Shown: piece after piece, positions 44,444 to 54,724 of the stretch
Position numbering within the stretch: the first letter of the stretch is position 1
Layout of the letters: each line of letters starts with the position of its first letter
Assembly (NCBI RefSeq): GCF_012849555.1
Contig: NZ_CP051685.1
Location: 3,038,001-3,102,000 of the forward strand
Origin: Massilia forsythiae
GTDB lineage: Bacteria > Pseudomonadota > Gammaproteobacteria > Burkholderiales > Burkholderiaceae_D
Direction of reading: 5' to 3'
Length of the DNA: 64,000 nucleotides
The notes under the pieces: model-generated
Database searches by the model: none
What the model was told of the DNA's origin: nothing
What the model saw: only the letters and a program-made list of their open reading frames with translations
Translations under genes and position numbers: made by a program

Positions 44444-45369
44444 TCGGTCGTTTGCCGCTGCGCAGGCAGTCCGGCGCCGCGGCTGCCGTGCGGCCGCAGG
44501 CGCGTCAGCCAGCGCGGCGCGAAACCGGTCACCAGCGCGATGCCCGCCAGCACCACGGCGGCGCCCACGGCCGTGTACCAGCCGATCGCCTCGCCCAGGA
44601 ACAGCACGCCCCACAGGATGCCGAACAGCGGATTCAGGAAGGTGACCGTCAATGCCGAGGTGGCGCCGACTTCCTCGATCAGGCGGAAATACAGGATGTA
44701 GGCGACGCCGCTGCACAGCACGCCCAGCGCCAGCACCGCCGCCATCACGCCGGGTGTCGGCGCGCCTGCCGGCGCAAACACCATCAGGGCCGGCAGCACC
44801 ATCAGCGCCGAGGTCCACATGGTGCCGTGCGCATTGGCGAACGGCTCGACGCTCGGCGCCGAGCGCGCGTACAGGCTGGCCACGCTGTAGCTGAAGGCGG
44901 CCAGCAGCGCCACGCCCACCGCGATGGCGGCGCCGGGGCGGGCGAAGGCGTGGTCGAAGCCGACCAGCAGCGCCACCCCCAGCGTGCCCAGCACCAGGCC
45001 GATGGCGCTCCTGGCCCCGATCGCCTGGCGCGACCAAGCGGCGCCCAGCAGCGCGCCCCACATCGGCGCGGTGGCGTTCAGCACCGACAGCAGCGAGGCC
45101 GGCAGGGTGCGCGCGGCGAAGGCGAACAGCAAGAAGGGCAGGGCGGAATTGAAGAAGCCGAGGATAACGTAATGCTTCCAGTGCGCGCGCAGGTGCAGCG
45201 CGCGCTTCAATACCAGGCCGACCGCGGCCAGGAACAGCGCCGCGAACAGCACGCGCAGTTCGATCAGCAGCGCCGGCCCCAGCACCGGCGCGCCGATGCG
45301 CATGAACAGGAAGGAACCGCCCCAGATGGCGGCAAGCAGGATCAGGCGCAGCAGGTTGGCGGTGCTCAT
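44440..45369 (-). CDS. EamA-family DMT transporter
   Basis: A 309-residue inner-membrane protein with ten helices and two EamA domains. LILLAAIWGGSFLFMRIGAP begins the first, and FLNPLFGILWGVLFLGEAIG lies in the second. Substrate unknown. Gene start 45369 follows GGGGAG. The C-terminal tail is basic and soluble. Overlaps the alkA-type gene by four bases. Confidence 0.87.
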   Translation of the reverse strand: MSTANLLRLILLAAIWGGSFLFMRIGAPVLGPALLIELRVLFAALFLAAVGLVLKRALHLRAHWKHYVILGFFNSALPFLLFAFAARTLPASLLSVLNATAPMWGALLGAAWSRQAIGARSAIGLVLGTLGVALLVGFDHAFARPGAAIAVGVALLAAFSYSVASLYARSAPSVEPFANAHGTMWTSALMVLPALMVFAPAGAPTPGVMAAVLALGVLCSGVAYILYFRLIEEVGATSALTVTFLNPLFGILWGVLFLGEAIGWYTAVGAAVVLAGIALVTGFAPRWLTRLRPHGSRGAGLPAQRQTTE

Positions 45370-45571
45370 GGTTTTTCTCCCCGGATCAAGGGGCATATTG
45401 TCACTGGCGCGGCGGGGCGGCGCTTCCCGGTTGTTGCCGTCGAATTCATCGGGGCGGCGGCGGGAGGGACATGATACGCACAATGCGGGGACTGGTGCGG
45501 GGAAATAGAAAGAGCAGTACAGGTACGCAAGCGGGCATCTCGGGCACTGCCTGATGCCACAGGCCTTGAAG

Positions 45572-45600
45572 CGTCGTCCCCGCGAAGGCGGGGACCCATA
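45572..45600 (+). repeat. REP-like palindrome, copy I
   Basis: Core GTCCCCGCGAAGGCGGGGAC followed by CCATA. Confidence 0.82.
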
Positions 45601-45666
45601 CCGAAATGACAGAAACGGCTACTTTTGAAACGCCAGGTCATTTTTGAAGGATCGACTTCGATCACT

Positions 45667-45698
45667 CAGCATGGGTCCCCGCCTGAGCGGGGACGACG
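45667..45698 (-). repeat. REP-like palindrome, copy J
   Basis: CAGCATGGGTCCCCGCC ... GCGGGGACGACG. The flank CTTCGAT(C/T)ACTCAGCATGG is shared with copy H. Confidence 0.82.
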
Positions 45699-45725
45699 CG
45701 GAAGGCCGTAGTTCTACCATCGGGT

Positions 45726-46826
45726 CTACGGCACCAGCGTCTTCTTCCCGGAACGCTTGCTGCGGATTTCTCCCAGTGCCTTGTCCACCGCCGCCAGGCG
45801 CGCCGGCAGGGCCGGGTGGTTGGCGCCGTAGCCGTTGAGCACCGTGGGCGGCGCCGCTTCGGCCAGGCGGCGCCAGAAGGCCGGGGCGTCGGCGACGTCG
45901 TAGCCGGCGCGCGCCGCCAGGTAGATGCCGAGGCGGTCGGCGGCGGCGTCGGCGTCGGCCGGCATGGCCTTGATGCCGCCGCTGCCGATCAGCATCGAGG
46001 TATCCGGCGTTACGCTGCGCAGGTTGTCGACGATGCTGGCCAGCGTCTCCTTGTTGCGCTGGAGGCCCGGGTGGCCGAGCATGTTGTGCGCCATCGTCTT
46101 GGCCAGCACGAAGGCCAGCTCGTCGTCGTCGCGCGTGAAATTCAGCATGCCGCGCGTGACCAGCACGCGGCTGCCGTCGGCATAGGCGTTGACGATGTCG
46201 GCATTGCCCAGCTCAATGGCGAAGGCGCAGGCGCGCGTGGCGGGAATCGCCAGCTGGCGCTCGCTGTCGCGGCGCGCGATCGTCATCGGCAGCGTGGCCT
46301 GGGTGGCGATGATGCGGCTGAAGATGCCGCCGGCCTGCGACAGCGCGTTCTGCCCGGTGGGCAACGGCTTGCCGCCGGCGGCCAGCAGCACGTCGCCGGT
46401 CTGCAGGCCGACGCGCGCGGCGCCGCTGCCGGCCAGCACGCCGGTCACCTGCAGGCGCTCTTCCATGCCGAAGGCGACGTGAGCCGCCTCGTTGTAGTCG
46501 CCCGGGTAGGACCAGCGGTTCTTGGCGGTGAAGCCCAGCAGGTTGCGCGCCTGGCCCTTGCACAGCTCGGCGTTCTGGATGAGGAGCGGCGCAGCCACCT
46601 TGTACAGCCGGTCCTGTAGGTCCGCCATCCGGCTCAGGGTGTCGGCGGCGGCGGCGATCTGCGGCGACAGCGGCGCCGGACCCGGTTCCGCGGCGCGCGG
46701 CGGCGCCACGGGCGGCGCCTGGATCGGACGCGGCGCCTGCGTGGCGCAGGCCGACAGCAGCAGGGCGAGGGTGAATCCCAGCGCAGGCGTGACGGCGGCT
46801 GGGCGCGGGCGGCGGATACGGGTCAT
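45726..46826 (-). CDS. M48-family lipoprotein with degenerate zinc-binding motif
   Basis: A 366-residue exported lipoprotein (lipobox LLSAC, Cys27), with a Pro/Ala linker, a PDZ-like segment (about 125-190: VTGVLAGSGAARVGLQTGDV) and an M48 region. The family's zinc motif HExxH is here KTMAH (243-247) inside FVLAKTMAHNMLGH, so the first His and the catalytic Glu are absent. The downstream ExxxD ligand position reads DADAAADRLG. It is therefore probably a non-catalytic envelope chaperone or adaptor. AGGAG precedes ATG 46826. Confidence 0.75.
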   Translation of the reverse strand: MTRIRRPRPAAVTPALGFTLALLLSACATQAPRPIQAPPVAPPRAAEPGPAPLSPQIAAAADTLSRMADLQDRLYKVAAPLLIQNAELCKGQARNLLGFTAKNRWSYPGDYNEAAHVAFGMEERLQVTGVLAGSGAARVGLQTGDVLLAAGGKPLPTGQNALSQAGGIFSRIIATQATLPMTIARRDSERQLAIPATRACAFAIELGNADIVNAYADGSRVLVTRGMLNFTRDDDELAFVLAKTMAHNMLGHPGLQRNKETLASIVDNLRSVTPDTSMLIGSGGIKAMPADADAAADRLGIYLAARAGYDVADAPAFWRRLAEAAPPTVLNGYGANHPALPARLAAVDKALGEIRSKRSGKKTLVP

Positions 46827-46841
46827 GTGCTCCTCATGTTG

Positions 46842-47291
46842 TCATTGTTGGCCGGTGCTGCCGAATCCCGCGGCGCCACGGTCGCTCGATGCAAAGTCCT
46901 CCACGACGTTGAAACCCACCTGCAGCACGGGCACCACCACCAGCTGCGCCAGACGGTCCATCGGCTGCAGGGTGAAGGCGGATTGTCCGCGGTTCCAGGT
47001 CGACACCATCAGCTGACCCTGGTAGTCGGAGTCGATCAAGCCTACCAGATTACCCAGCACGATGCCGTTCTTATGGCCGAGCCCGCTACGCGGCAGGATC
47101 ATGGCGGCATAGCCCGGATCGGCGAGATGGATCGCCAGGCCGGTCGGCACCAGCACGGTCTGGCCGGGTGCGAGCGTCAGCGGCGCATCGAGGCAGGCGC
47201 GCAGGTCGAGGCCGGCGCTGCCGGCGGTGGCGTAGGCCGGCAGGAAGTCCTTCATGCGCGGGTCGAGGATTTTCAGGTCGATGGTGTTCAT
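46842..47291 (-). CDS. dut: dUTP diphosphatase
   Basis: A 149-residue trimeric enzyme that hydrolyses dUTP to dUMP, limiting uracil in DNA. Motifs in order: [12 protein letters not shown] region, [22 protein letters not shown], then the C-terminal arm [13 protein letters not shown] that closes the active site. Normal length. It lies between coaBC (66 bases upstream) and the M48-like lipoprotein (15 bases downstream), and dut-coaBC linkage is common in proteobacteria. Confidence 0.96.
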   Translation of the reverse strand: MNTIDLKILDPRMKDFLPAYATAGSAGLDLRACLDAPLTLAPGQTVLVPTGLAIHLADPGYAAMILPRSGLGHKNGIVLGNLVGLIDSDYQGQLMVSTWNRGQSAFTLQPMDRLAQLVVVPVLQVGFNVVEDFASSDRGAAGFGSTGQQ

Positions 47292-47356
47292 TGCGGCTTC
47301 GGTGAGGCAGGGGTTCGGTTGATACGGTGGATAGCGGTGATGCGGCAGGGCGTGAG

Positions 47357-48589
47357 TCAGTCCAGCAGCGAGCGCCGTTCCAGGCGCTTGGCGATTTCGG
47401 AGACCAGCTGGCGCGCCAGCTCCAGCTTGGACGCGCGCGGCAGGACCGTGTGCCCGCTTTCGTCGAACAGCACGATCGCGTTCTCATCCTGACCGAAGGT
47501 CTGCGGTCCGATGTTGCCTACGAGCAAAGGAATGCCTTTCTTCTCGCGCTTGGCGGCGCCGTATTCGATCAGGTTCTCGGATTCGGCGGCGAAGCCGACG
47601 CAATACGGCCAGCCGCTCAGCGAGGTGGTGGCGGCGACTTGCGCCAGGATGTCCGGATTCGGCGCGAACTTCAGTTCCGGCATGGCGCTGCCATCCTTCT
47701 TGATCTTGTGCGCGCTGGCGTTCTCGACGCGCCAGTCGGCCACGGCGGCCACCGCCACGAATACGTGCTGGGCCGGCGCGTCGTTGAGCACCGCCTGCAC
47801 CGCCTGCAGCATCTGCTGCGCGCTCTGCACGTCGATGCGGCGCACGCCGTGCGGGGTGGCCAGCGCGGTGGGACCGGACACCAGCGTCACCTCGGCGCCG
47901 GCCTCGCGTGCGGCGCGCGCGATCGCATAGCCCATCTTGCCGGACGACAGGTTGGTGATGCCGCGCACCGGGTCGATCGCTTCGTAGGTGGGGCCGGCGG
48001 TGATCAGCACGCGCTTGCCGTACAACACCTTGGCCTGGAACGAGGCCACCAGTTCTTCCAGCAATTCGTGCGGTTCCAGCATGCGGCCCATGCCGGTCTC
48101 GCCGCAGGCCTGGGAGCCGGCGGCCGGGCCCAGGATGCGGATGCCGTCTTCGCGCAATTGCGCCACGTTGCGCCGGGTCGGCGGCTTTTCCCACATCTCG
48201 ACGTTCATGGCCGGCGCCACCAGCAGCGGCACGTGGTGCGGGCGCGCCAGGCACAGCGTCGACAGCAGGTCGTCGGTGGCGCCGTGCGCCAGCTTGAACA
48301 GGAAGTCGGCCGAGCAGGGCGCCACCAGGATCGCATCGGCGTCGCGCGTCAGGTCGATGTGCGCCATGTTGTTCGCAACGCGGCCATCCCACTGGTCGGT
48401 ATAGACGGCGCGTCCGGACAGCGCCTGCATCGTCACCGTGCCGATGAAGTGCGTCGCAGCTTCGGTCATCGCCACCTGCACCGTGGCGCCGGCCTTGGCC
48501 AGCGCGCGGCACAGTTCGGCGGCCTTGTAGCAGGCCACGCCGCCGGACAGGCCGAGGACGATCTTCTTGCCCTTCAGGTCCATGCTCAT
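47357..48589 (-). CDS. coaBC: Bifunctional phosphopantothenoylcysteine decarboxylase/phosphopantothenate-cysteine ligase
   Basis: A 410-residue cytosolic enzyme catalysing two steps of coenzyme A synthesis. The CoaC half (about 1-185) contains [15 protein letters not shown], the [14 protein letters not shown] loop and the PAMN motif. The CoaB half begins at [16 protein letters not shown] with the [12 protein letters not shown] motif, and ends with the dimer and CTP-binding residues. ATG 48589 has GGAG six bases upstream; a second Met is two codons in. Confidence 0.95.
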   Translation of the reverse strand: MSMDLKGKKIVLGLSGGVACYKAAELCRALAKAGATVQVAMTEAATHFIGTVTMQALSGRAVYTDQWDGRVANNMAHIDLTRDADAILVAPCSADFLFKLAHGATDDLLSTLCLARPHHVPLLVAPAMNVEMWEKPPTRRNVAQLREDGIRILGPAAGSQACGETGMGRMLEPHELLEELVASFQAKVLYGKRVLITAGPTYEAIDPVRGITNLSSGKMGYAIARAAREAGAEVTLVSGPTALATPHGVRRIDVQSAQQMLQAVQAVLNDAPAQHVFVAVAAVADWRVENASAHKIKKDGSAMPELKFAPNPDILAQVAATTSLSGWPYCVGFAAESENLIEYGAAKREKKGIPLLVGNIGPQTFGQDENAIVLFDESGHTVLPRASKLELARQLVSEIAKRLERRSLLD

Positions 48590-48602
48590 TCGATTCTCCG
48601 CT

Positions 48603-49115
48603 TCAGTTTTTGTTCACGCGGCGCAGTTCGTCGACGATGAACAGGAAGGCGCCGATGCAGATCGCGCTGTCGGCGATATTAAAGGCCGGGAAATGGCCGA
48701 CGCCGGCCAGGTGGAAATCGAGGAAGTCGATCACGTGCCCGTAGGCGAGGCGGTCGATCAGGTTGCCCAGCGCGCCGCCCATGATCAGCGCCAGCGCCCA
48801 GCAAAACATGCGCTGGCCGGCGTTCTTGCGCAGCAGGTAGAGGATGAAGCCGACCGCGGCCACCGCGATGGCGGTGAAAAAATAACGCTGCCAGCCGCCC
48901 TGGTCGGACAGGAAGCTGAACGCCGCGCCGCGGTTATACGCCAGCACCAGGTTGAAGAAGCCGGTGACCGGCTTTTCCTCGCCCAGGGTGAACAGGCGCG
49001 TGATCATGATCTTGGTGATCTGGTCGAGCAGGATCACGAGAAAGGCGATGCCGAGCCACGGGGCCAGGCTGGGACGCGAGACGGCGGAAAATGTCGATTT
49101 TTTTTTGGTGGCCAT
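48603..49115 (-). CDS. lspA: Lipoprotein signal peptidase
   Basis: A 170-residue inner-membrane aspartyl protease with four helices that removes signal peptides from prolipoproteins. [34 protein letters not shown] (first catalytic Asp) and [12 protein letters not shown] (second Asp) are intact. Start 49115 gives the normal length; the extra 44 upstream residues in frame are not conserved in nature. ileS lies 74 bases upstream, as in the usual ileS-lspA pair. Confidence 0.95.
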   Translation of the reverse strand: MATKKKSTFSAVSRPSLAPWLGIAFLVILLDQITKIMITRLFTLGEEKPVTGFFNLVLAYNRGAAFSFLSDQGGWQRYFFTAIAVAAVGFILYLLRKNAGQRMFCWALALIMGGALGNLIDRLAYGHVIDFLDFHLAGVGHFPAFNIADSAICIGAFLFIVDELRRVNKN

Positions 49116-49189
49116 GACGGTGGTGGTGGGAGACGAAGGAAAGGCGCCGGCCGCGTCCGCATCGCGGCGTGGCCGGCGCCAGGGCTGCA

Positions 49190-52102
49190 TCAGGCGTAGC
49201 GGCGCTGTTCCCCGCTGCCGAACAGGTTGCTGGTGCAGCGGCCGCACAGGCCCGGGTGGGCCGGGTCATGGCCGACGTCGCGGCGGTAGTGCCAGCAGCG
49301 CTCGCACTTGTCCGCCGCCGACGGCGTCACCGCCACCGCTTCCTGGGCCGCGTCCTGCACTTCGTCGACCGCCGCCGCCGAGGTGATGAACACGAATTTC
49401 AAGTCGTCGTCCAGGCTCGCCAGCGTGCGGTATTTGTCGCCGGCGGCCTTGATCGCCAGCTCGGCCTGCAGCGAGGAACCGATGGCGCCCGCCGCGCGCA
49501 CTTCTTCCAGCTGCTTGGTGACGTCGGCGCGTACCGCGCGCAGCAGCGCATACTTGTCCAGCAGCGCGGCGCCGTCGGCGATCGCCGGGAAGGCCCACAG
49601 CGTCTGGGTGAAGATGGTCTCGTCGCTGTCGGCAAAGGTCTTCGTGCCGGCGAACACGGCCCAGGCTTCCTCGGCGGTGAACGTCAGGATCGGCGCCATC
49701 ACGCGCAGCAGGCTGTGCGCGATGTGCCACAGCGCGGTCTGGGCCGAGCGGCGTGCGGGCGAATCGACGCCGGTGGTGTACAGGCGGTCCTTCAGGATGT
49801 CGAGGTAGAAGCCGCCCAGGTCTTCCGAGCAGAAGTTCTGCAGGCGCGCCACCACCGGGTGGAATTCGTAGCGCTCGAAGTGCGCGGCGACGTCGTCCTG
49901 CAGGCGCGCGGTCTCGGCCAGCGCCCAGCGGTCGATCTCCAGCATCCGTTCGACCGGCACGGCGTTGGCCGCCGGATCGAAGTCCGAGGTGTTGGCCAGC
50001 AGGAAGCGCAGCGTGTTGCGGATGCGGCGGTACGATTCCGTCACGCGCTTGAGGATCTCTTCGCTGATCGACAGTTCGCCGGTGTAGTCGGTCGAGGCCA
50101 CCCACAGGCGCAGGATGTCGGCGCCGAGCGTGTCCGAGATTTTTTGCGGCGCCAGCGTGTTGCCCAGCGACTTCGACATCTTCTTGCCGTGTTCGTCGAC
50201 GGTGAAGCCGTGCGTCAGCAGCGCTTTATAGGGCGGACGGCCGTTCAGCATCGACGAGGTCAGCAGCGACGAATGGAACCAGCCGCGGTGCTGGTCCGAG
50301 CCTTCCAGGTACAGGTCGGCCGGGAACCCCAGTTGTTCCTTGTGCGAGCCGCGCAGCACGGTCTGGTGGGTGGTGCCGGAATCGAACCACACGTCGAGCG
50401 TGTCGCGGTTCTTTTCGTAGAGGTCGGCGTCGTCGCCCAGCAGGTCGCGCGCGTCGAGCCGGTGCCAGGCGTCGATGCCGCCTTGCTCGATCAATTGCGC
50501 CACCTGCTCCAGCAGTTCCGGGGTGCGCGGATGCAGCTGGCCGGTCTCCTTGTGGATGAAGAAGGCCATCGGCACGCCCCACTGGCGCTGGCGGGACAGG
50601 GTCCAGTCCGGACGGTTGGCGATCATGCCTTGCAGGCGCGCCTGGCCCCAGTCCGGGAAGAATTCGGTTTCCTCGATGCCGGCCAGCGCGGTCTCGCGCA
50701 GGGTCGGGCCACCGTCCGCCGGCGTCGTGTCCATGCCGGCGAACCACTGGTTGGTGGCGCGGTAGACGATCGGGGTCTTGTGACGCCAGCAATGCATGTA
50801 GCTGTGCTCGAACATCTTGAATTCGAACAGGGCGCCGGCCGCGCGCAAGGCATCGCAGATCGGCTTGGACGCTTCCCAGATGGTCATGCCGCCGAACAGC
50901 GGCAGGGTGCCGGCGAAACGGCCGTCGCCCAGCACCGGCGTCAGGATGTCGTTGTCGTTCATGCCGTGCGCCTTGCACGACTGGAAGTCTTCCAGGCCGT
51001 AGGCGGGCGCCGAGTGCACCACGCCGGTGCCGCTGTCGGTGGTCACATAGTCGGCCGGATAGACCGGCGAAGTGCGGTCGTAGAACGGATCGGCGGCGTG
51101 CAGCGGGTGCTTAAAGCGGATGCCTTCCAGCTTGGCGCCTTCGGTGGTGGCGACGATGTCGCCTTCCAGCTTGTAGCGCTCCAGCACGTTCGCGGCCAGG
51201 TCCTTGGCGACCAGCAGCAGCAGAGGCTTGCCTTCGCGCTCGGTCCTGACCAGCGCATAGGTCACTTCCGGATGCACGTTGAGCGCCTGGTTGGACGGGA
51301 TCGTCCAGGGCGTGGTGGTCCAGATCACGATGAAGCCGTCGCCTTCGGGCAGCTGCGCCAGGCCGAACGCCCGGGCCAGCTTGTCGGGTTCGGCGAACGG
51401 GAAGCCGACGTCGATCGCCGGGTCGCGCTTGTCCTGGTATTCCACTTCAGCCTCGGCCAGCGCCGAGCCGCAATCGAAGCACCAGTTCACCGGTTTCAGG
51501 CCGCGGTACACATACCCCTTTTCCAGCAGCGTGCCCAGGGCGCGCAATTCGTCGGCCTCGTTACCGTAGGCCATGGTCATGTATGGGTTGTCCCACTCGC
51601 CCAGCACGCCCAGGCGGATGAAGCCGGCGCGCTGGCGGTCGATCTGTTCTAGTGCATAGGCGCGCGCCTTTTGCAGTACCTCGGCGGTCGGCAGGTTCTT
51701 GCCGAACTGTTTTTCGATCTGGATCTCGATCGGCATGCCGTGGCAGTCCCAGCCCGGCACATAGGGCGCGTCGAAGCCGGCCATGGTGCGCGACTTGACC
51801 ACCATGTCTTTCAGGATCTTGTTGACGGCGTGGCCCAGGTGGATGTCGCCGTTGGCATAGGGCGGACCGTCGTGCAGGATGAACTTCGGGCGGCCGGCGG
51901 CCGCCTTGCGCACGCGTTCGTAAATCTTCTTGTCCTGCCATTGCTTGACCCAGCCCGGCTCGCGCTTGGCAAGGTCGCCGCGCATCGGGAACGCGGTATC
52001 GGTCATGTTGACAGGGTATTTGCTTTCCGGCTTCTTGGCGCCTTGCTTGCCGGCGTTCTGCGGTTTCTGGCCTTGCTGTTGGCCTGGTTTGGTATCGGAC
52101 AT
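49190..52102 (-). CDS. ileS: Isoleucyl-tRNA synthetase
   Basis: A 970-residue class I synthetase charging tRNA-Ile in the cytosol. The HIGH motif appears as HLGH (88-91) in [14 protein letters not shown]; the CP1 editing domain follows, and KKMSKSLGN is the KMSKS loop. The C-terminal zinc domain is [13 protein letters not shown] with a second cysteine pair, CGRCTSNL. A disordered Gln/Lys-rich N-terminal extension (~30 residues) precedes the core. It sits between ribF and lspA, the classic ribF-ileS-lspA order. Confidence 0.97.
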   Translation of the reverse strand: MSDTKPGQQQGQKPQNAGKQGAKKPESKYPVNMTDTAFPMRGDLAKREPGWVKQWQDKKIYERVRKAAAGRPKFILHDGPPYANGDIHLGHAVNKILKDMVVKSRTMAGFDAPYVPGWDCHGMPIEIQIEKQFGKNLPTAEVLQKARAYALEQIDRQRAGFIRLGVLGEWDNPYMTMAYGNEADELRALGTLLEKGYVYRGLKPVNWCFDCGSALAEAEVEYQDKRDPAIDVGFPFAEPDKLARAFGLAQLPEGDGFIVIWTTTPWTIPSNQALNVHPEVTYALVRTEREGKPLLLLVAKDLAANVLERYKLEGDIVATTEGAKLEGIRFKHPLHAADPFYDRTSPVYPADYVTTDSGTGVVHSAPAYGLEDFQSCKAHGMNDNDILTPVLGDGRFAGTLPLFGGMTIWEASKPICDALRAAGALFEFKMFEHSYMHCWRHKTPIVYRATNQWFAGMDTTPADGGPTLRETALAGIEETEFFPDWGQARLQGMIANRPDWTLSRQRQWGVPMAFFIHKETGQLHPRTPELLEQVAQLIEQGGIDAWHRLDARDLLGDDADLYEKNRDTLDVWFDSGTTHQTVLRGSHKEQLGFPADLYLEGSDQHRGWFHSSLLTSSMLNGRPPYKALLTHGFTVDEHGKKMSKSLGNTLAPQKISDTLGADILRLWVASTDYTGELSISEEILKRVTESYRRIRNTLRFLLANTSDFDPAANAVPVERMLEIDRWALAETARLQDDVAAHFERYEFHPVVARLQNFCSEDLGGFYLDILKDRLYTTGVDSPARRSAQTALWHIAHSLLRVMAPILTFTAEEAWAVFAGTKTFADSDETIFTQTLWAFPAIADGAALLDKYALLRAVRADVTKQLEEVRAAGAIGSSLQAELAIKAAGDKYRTLASLDDDLKFVFITSAAAVDEVQDAAQEAVAVTPSAADKCERCWHYRRDVGHDPAHPGLCGRCTSNLFGSGEQRRYA

Positions 52103-52233
52103 GGATTTCTTCTAGGATGGACTGCTGTTGTTCGTGGGCGGACGGCCGCGCCAGTGGTTCGTGTGCAAATGCGTGGTAGGCAAACCCGGCGCCGCCTCGC
52201 CCGCTTGGGGCGCAAGCGTGCTCGGGCTTGCGG

Positions 52234-53211
52234 TCAAATTCGGTCGGTGGCGGTCACGGCGCCGCCGCCCGCGCGCCGGGCGAACCAGGCGCGCGCCTGC
52301 CGGGCATCGCGTTCGATGGCGGCGGTGAGGGTCGGCAGGTCGACATACTTTTCTTCGTCGCGCAGCTTGGCCAGGAATTCCACGCGCACCAGCTTGCCGT
52401 AGCAGGACTGGTTCCAGTCGAACACATGGACTTCGAGCAGCATGCGGCCGGCATCTTCCACGGTCGGGCGCACGCCCAGGCTGGCCACCGCCGGCAGCGG
52501 CCCATCGGCCAGGCCGTGCACCTGCACCACGAAGATGCCGGCCAATGCGGGACGGTGCACCACGCGCAGGTTCAGGGTCGGGAAGCCGAGGGTGCGGCCG
52601 AGCTTGGCGCCGTGGATCACGTGGCCGGACATCGAATAATCGTGGCCGAGCAGGGCGCGGGTGGCGTTGAAGTCCCCCTGCGCCAGTGCGGCGCGTACGG
52701 CCGAGGACGAGATGCGGGTGGCGTCGTGCAGCACCGCCGGCAGGCTGTACACTTCGAAGCCATGGCGCTTGCCGGCTTCCGCCAGCAGCGCCACGTTGCC
52801 GGCGCGCCGGGCGCCGTAGCAGAAATCGTCGCCGACCATCAGCCATTTCACGTGCAGGCCCTCCACCAGCACGCGCTGCGTGAAATCGTCGGGCGACATG
52901 GCGGCGAAGTGTTCGTTGAAATGCTCGACGATGACGCGGTCGACCCCGGCGTTCGACAGCGATTCCAGCTTGTCGCGCAAGTTGGCGATGCGCGCCGGCG
53001 CCCTGGACAAATCGTTGGCGCGCTGGGCGAAGTATTCGCGCGGATGCGGTTCGAACGTCATCACGGCGGCTTCCAGTCCGAGACGGCGCGCGCTGGCGGT
53101 CACATGGGCCAACAGGGCCTGGTGTCCGCGATGGACGCCATCGAAGTTGCCGATCGTGAGCGCGCAGGGCGCGCGCGCCCTGTCGTTGGGAAGTCCGCGA
53201 AATACCTTCAT
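52234..53211 (-). CDS. ribF: Bifunctional riboflavin kinase/FAD synthetase
   Basis: A 325-residue cytosolic enzyme making FMN and FAD. The N-terminal nucleotidyltransferase domain contains ALTIGNFDGVHRGHQALLA (first ATP site, 18-36) and KWLMVGDDFCYGARRAG. The C-terminal riboflavin kinase domain starts near residue 183 with MSGHVIHGAKLGRTLGFPTL. Immediately upstream of ileS by about 130 bases on the same strand. Confidence 0.95.
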   Translation of the reverse strand: MKVFRGLPNDRARAPCALTIGNFDGVHRGHQALLAHVTASARRLGLEAAVMTFEPHPREYFAQRANDLSRAPARIANLRDKLESLSNAGVDRVIVEHFNEHFAAMSPDDFTQRVLVEGLHVKWLMVGDDFCYGARRAGNVALLAEAGKRHGFEVYSLPAVLHDATRISSSAVRAALAQGDFNATRALLGHDYSMSGHVIHGAKLGRTLGFPTLNLRVVHRPALAGIFVVQVHGLADGPLPAVASLGVRPTVEDAGRMLLEVHVFDWNQSCYGKLVRVEFLAKLRDEEKYVDLPTLTAAIERDARQARAWFARRAGGGAVTATDRI

Positions 53212-53425
53212 TGGATGATTCGTGCTCCGGTGCGAAATACAGGATTATACGGCAACTGGCATGTTGCACAGCGCAATGACCATGGGGAAGGGATGCCCGC
53301 ACGACCGGCAGGCGCAAAACAAGAAGCGCCGCCTGCACGGGGCAGGCGGCGCTTCGGTTCGCCCGGACCGGCCGGGCGGAGGCGCGTACTCGCTGCCGGC
53401 GGCCACGCCGCCGGCAGCAGAGCGA

Positions 53426-54655
53426 TCACGACATCGGATGGTTGATGGCCATGATGAAGTAGCGCGCCAGTTCGGCGGCGCCATCCTTGCCGCCCACGGT
53501 CTTGAGCGTGCTGATGGCTTGCGCCTTCTTGCCGGCCACGGCGTAGGCTTCGCCCAGGTGCAGCTTGGCGTCTTCCGGATACTTCAGCTTGCCCGACTTG
53601 ATAGCGGTTTCCATCATCTTCAGGCCCTTGTCGGCCTGGCCGGCCTGCACCAGGCTGTAGCCGAGGGCCACCAGGCTGTCGTTGTCGCCCACCTTGGTGA
53701 ATTCGGCTTCGGTGGCGGCGAGGTCCTTGTTCTGCTCGCTCAGGTTCTTCTCGGCCAGGTCCTTCAGGCGCTTGTGGCGTTCGGCTTCCGGACCGGTGCC
53801 GAGTGCGCCCGCCTTGTAGCCCTTGTCGACCACCTTGACGGCTTCGGCCGGGGCCTTGGCCTGCAACACCAGCTGGCCCATTTCCATGAATTCGCTCGGC
53901 TTCTTCATGAGGTTGTTGGCCAGTTTCAGGCGCCACACGTCGACCGTCAGGCGGCTCGAGAACCCCGGGTTGCCCTGCACGCGGTTCAGCAGGTCTTCCC
54001 AGTAGCGTGCCTTCGGATAATTGGCGGCCAGTTTTTCGATGGTGCCGACGTAGCCGACCTTGTCACCCTTCTTCAGCTGGATGTTGGCCAGCATGCCGAG
54101 TTCGTCTTCGGTCAGGCGGCCGGCCTTTTCGGCATTGCGCAGTTCGGTTTCCAGCGCGGCGACGTTGCCTTGCTTGTAATAGTTCTGCAGCAGGTAAGCG
54201 CGCAGTTCCGGATCGTTGCGCTCTTTCAGTTGGGCCAGGATGGCGGCGTTGGCCTTGTTCAGGTCGCCGGCGCGCATGTAGATGCCGACCAGGCCTTTCG
54301 AGAAATTCGCCTTGTCGGAAGCCGACAGCTTGCCCGAATCGATCAGGTATTCGAACGACTTGGCGGCGGCGGCGTAATCGCCTGCGGCCGAAGCGGCACC
54401 GGCGCGGGTGCGCTCGATCAGGTAGGTTTCGTTGGCATTCTTGCCGCCGACGCTGTCAAGTTGACGCAGGGTCGCCAGCGCTTCCTTGTTCTTGCCCGCT
54501 TTCATCTGTTGCTGGGCTTGCTGCAGCGGTTTGCCGATTTCGGCGCGGAGGGTTTCGGCCGCGTAGGCCGGGGCCAGTCCGACCACCGGTACGGCGGCGG
54601 TGAATCCGAGAGCGGCCAGTGCGAGGCCGAGATGTGCGAGGCGGAACTTGGACAT
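53426..54655 (-). CDS. TPR-type periplasmic protein of the TonB cluster
   Basis: A 409-residue protein with signal peptide (MSKFRLAHLGLALAALGFTA, cleaved near AYAAE) and a series of helical TPR-like repeats, e.g. KPLQQAQQQMKAGKNKEALA, KGLVGIYMRAGDLNKANAAI and VALGYSLVQAGQADKGLKMM. It lies at the end of the tonB-exbB-exbD-exbD cluster and probably scaffolds envelope components linked to TonB-dependent uptake (inference). Its start is at 54655, since in-frame residues upstream precede the signal peptide. Confidence 0.75.
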   Translation of the reverse strand: MSKFRLAHLGLALAALGFTAAVPVVGLAPAYAAETLRAEIGKPLQQAQQQMKAGKNKEALATLRQLDSVGGKNANETYLIERTRAGAASAAGDYAAAAKSFEYLIDSGKLSASDKANFSKGLVGIYMRAGDLNKANAAILAQLKERNDPELRAYLLQNYYKQGNVAALETELRNAEKAGRLTEDELGMLANIQLKKGDKVGYVGTIEKLAANYPKARYWEDLLNRVQGNPGFSSRLTVDVWRLKLANNLMKKPSEFMEMGQLVLQAKAPAEAVKVVDKGYKAGALGTGPEAERHKRLKDLAEKNLSEQNKDLAATEAEFTKVGDNDSLVALGYSLVQAGQADKGLKMMETAIKSGKLKYPEDAKLHLGEAYAVAGKKAQAISTLKTVGGKDGAAELARYFIMAINHPMS

Positions 54656-54680
54656 TATCGAATTTCTTTCTTCAAAATAG

Positions 54681-54705
54681 ACACGGCAGGGAAACCCTGC
54701 CGTGT
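54681..54705 (-). terminator. Hairpin between exbD and the TPR gene
   Basis: Perfect 11-bp stem ACACGGCAGGG / CCCTGCCGTGT with an AAA loop, followed on the minus strand by TCTATTTT. A TATAAT (54708-54713, minus) sits just before it, so it may instead be the 5' stem-loop of a TPR-gene transcript. Confidence 0.6.
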
Positions 54706-54724
54706 TCATTATAGCCAAAGCGTT

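Larger units (their letters stand above)
45370..45725 (-). other. Intergenic region with an inverted REP pair
   Basis: Contains REP copies I and J in opposite orientation, 66 bases apart, and nothing else that I can support. Confidence 0.6.
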
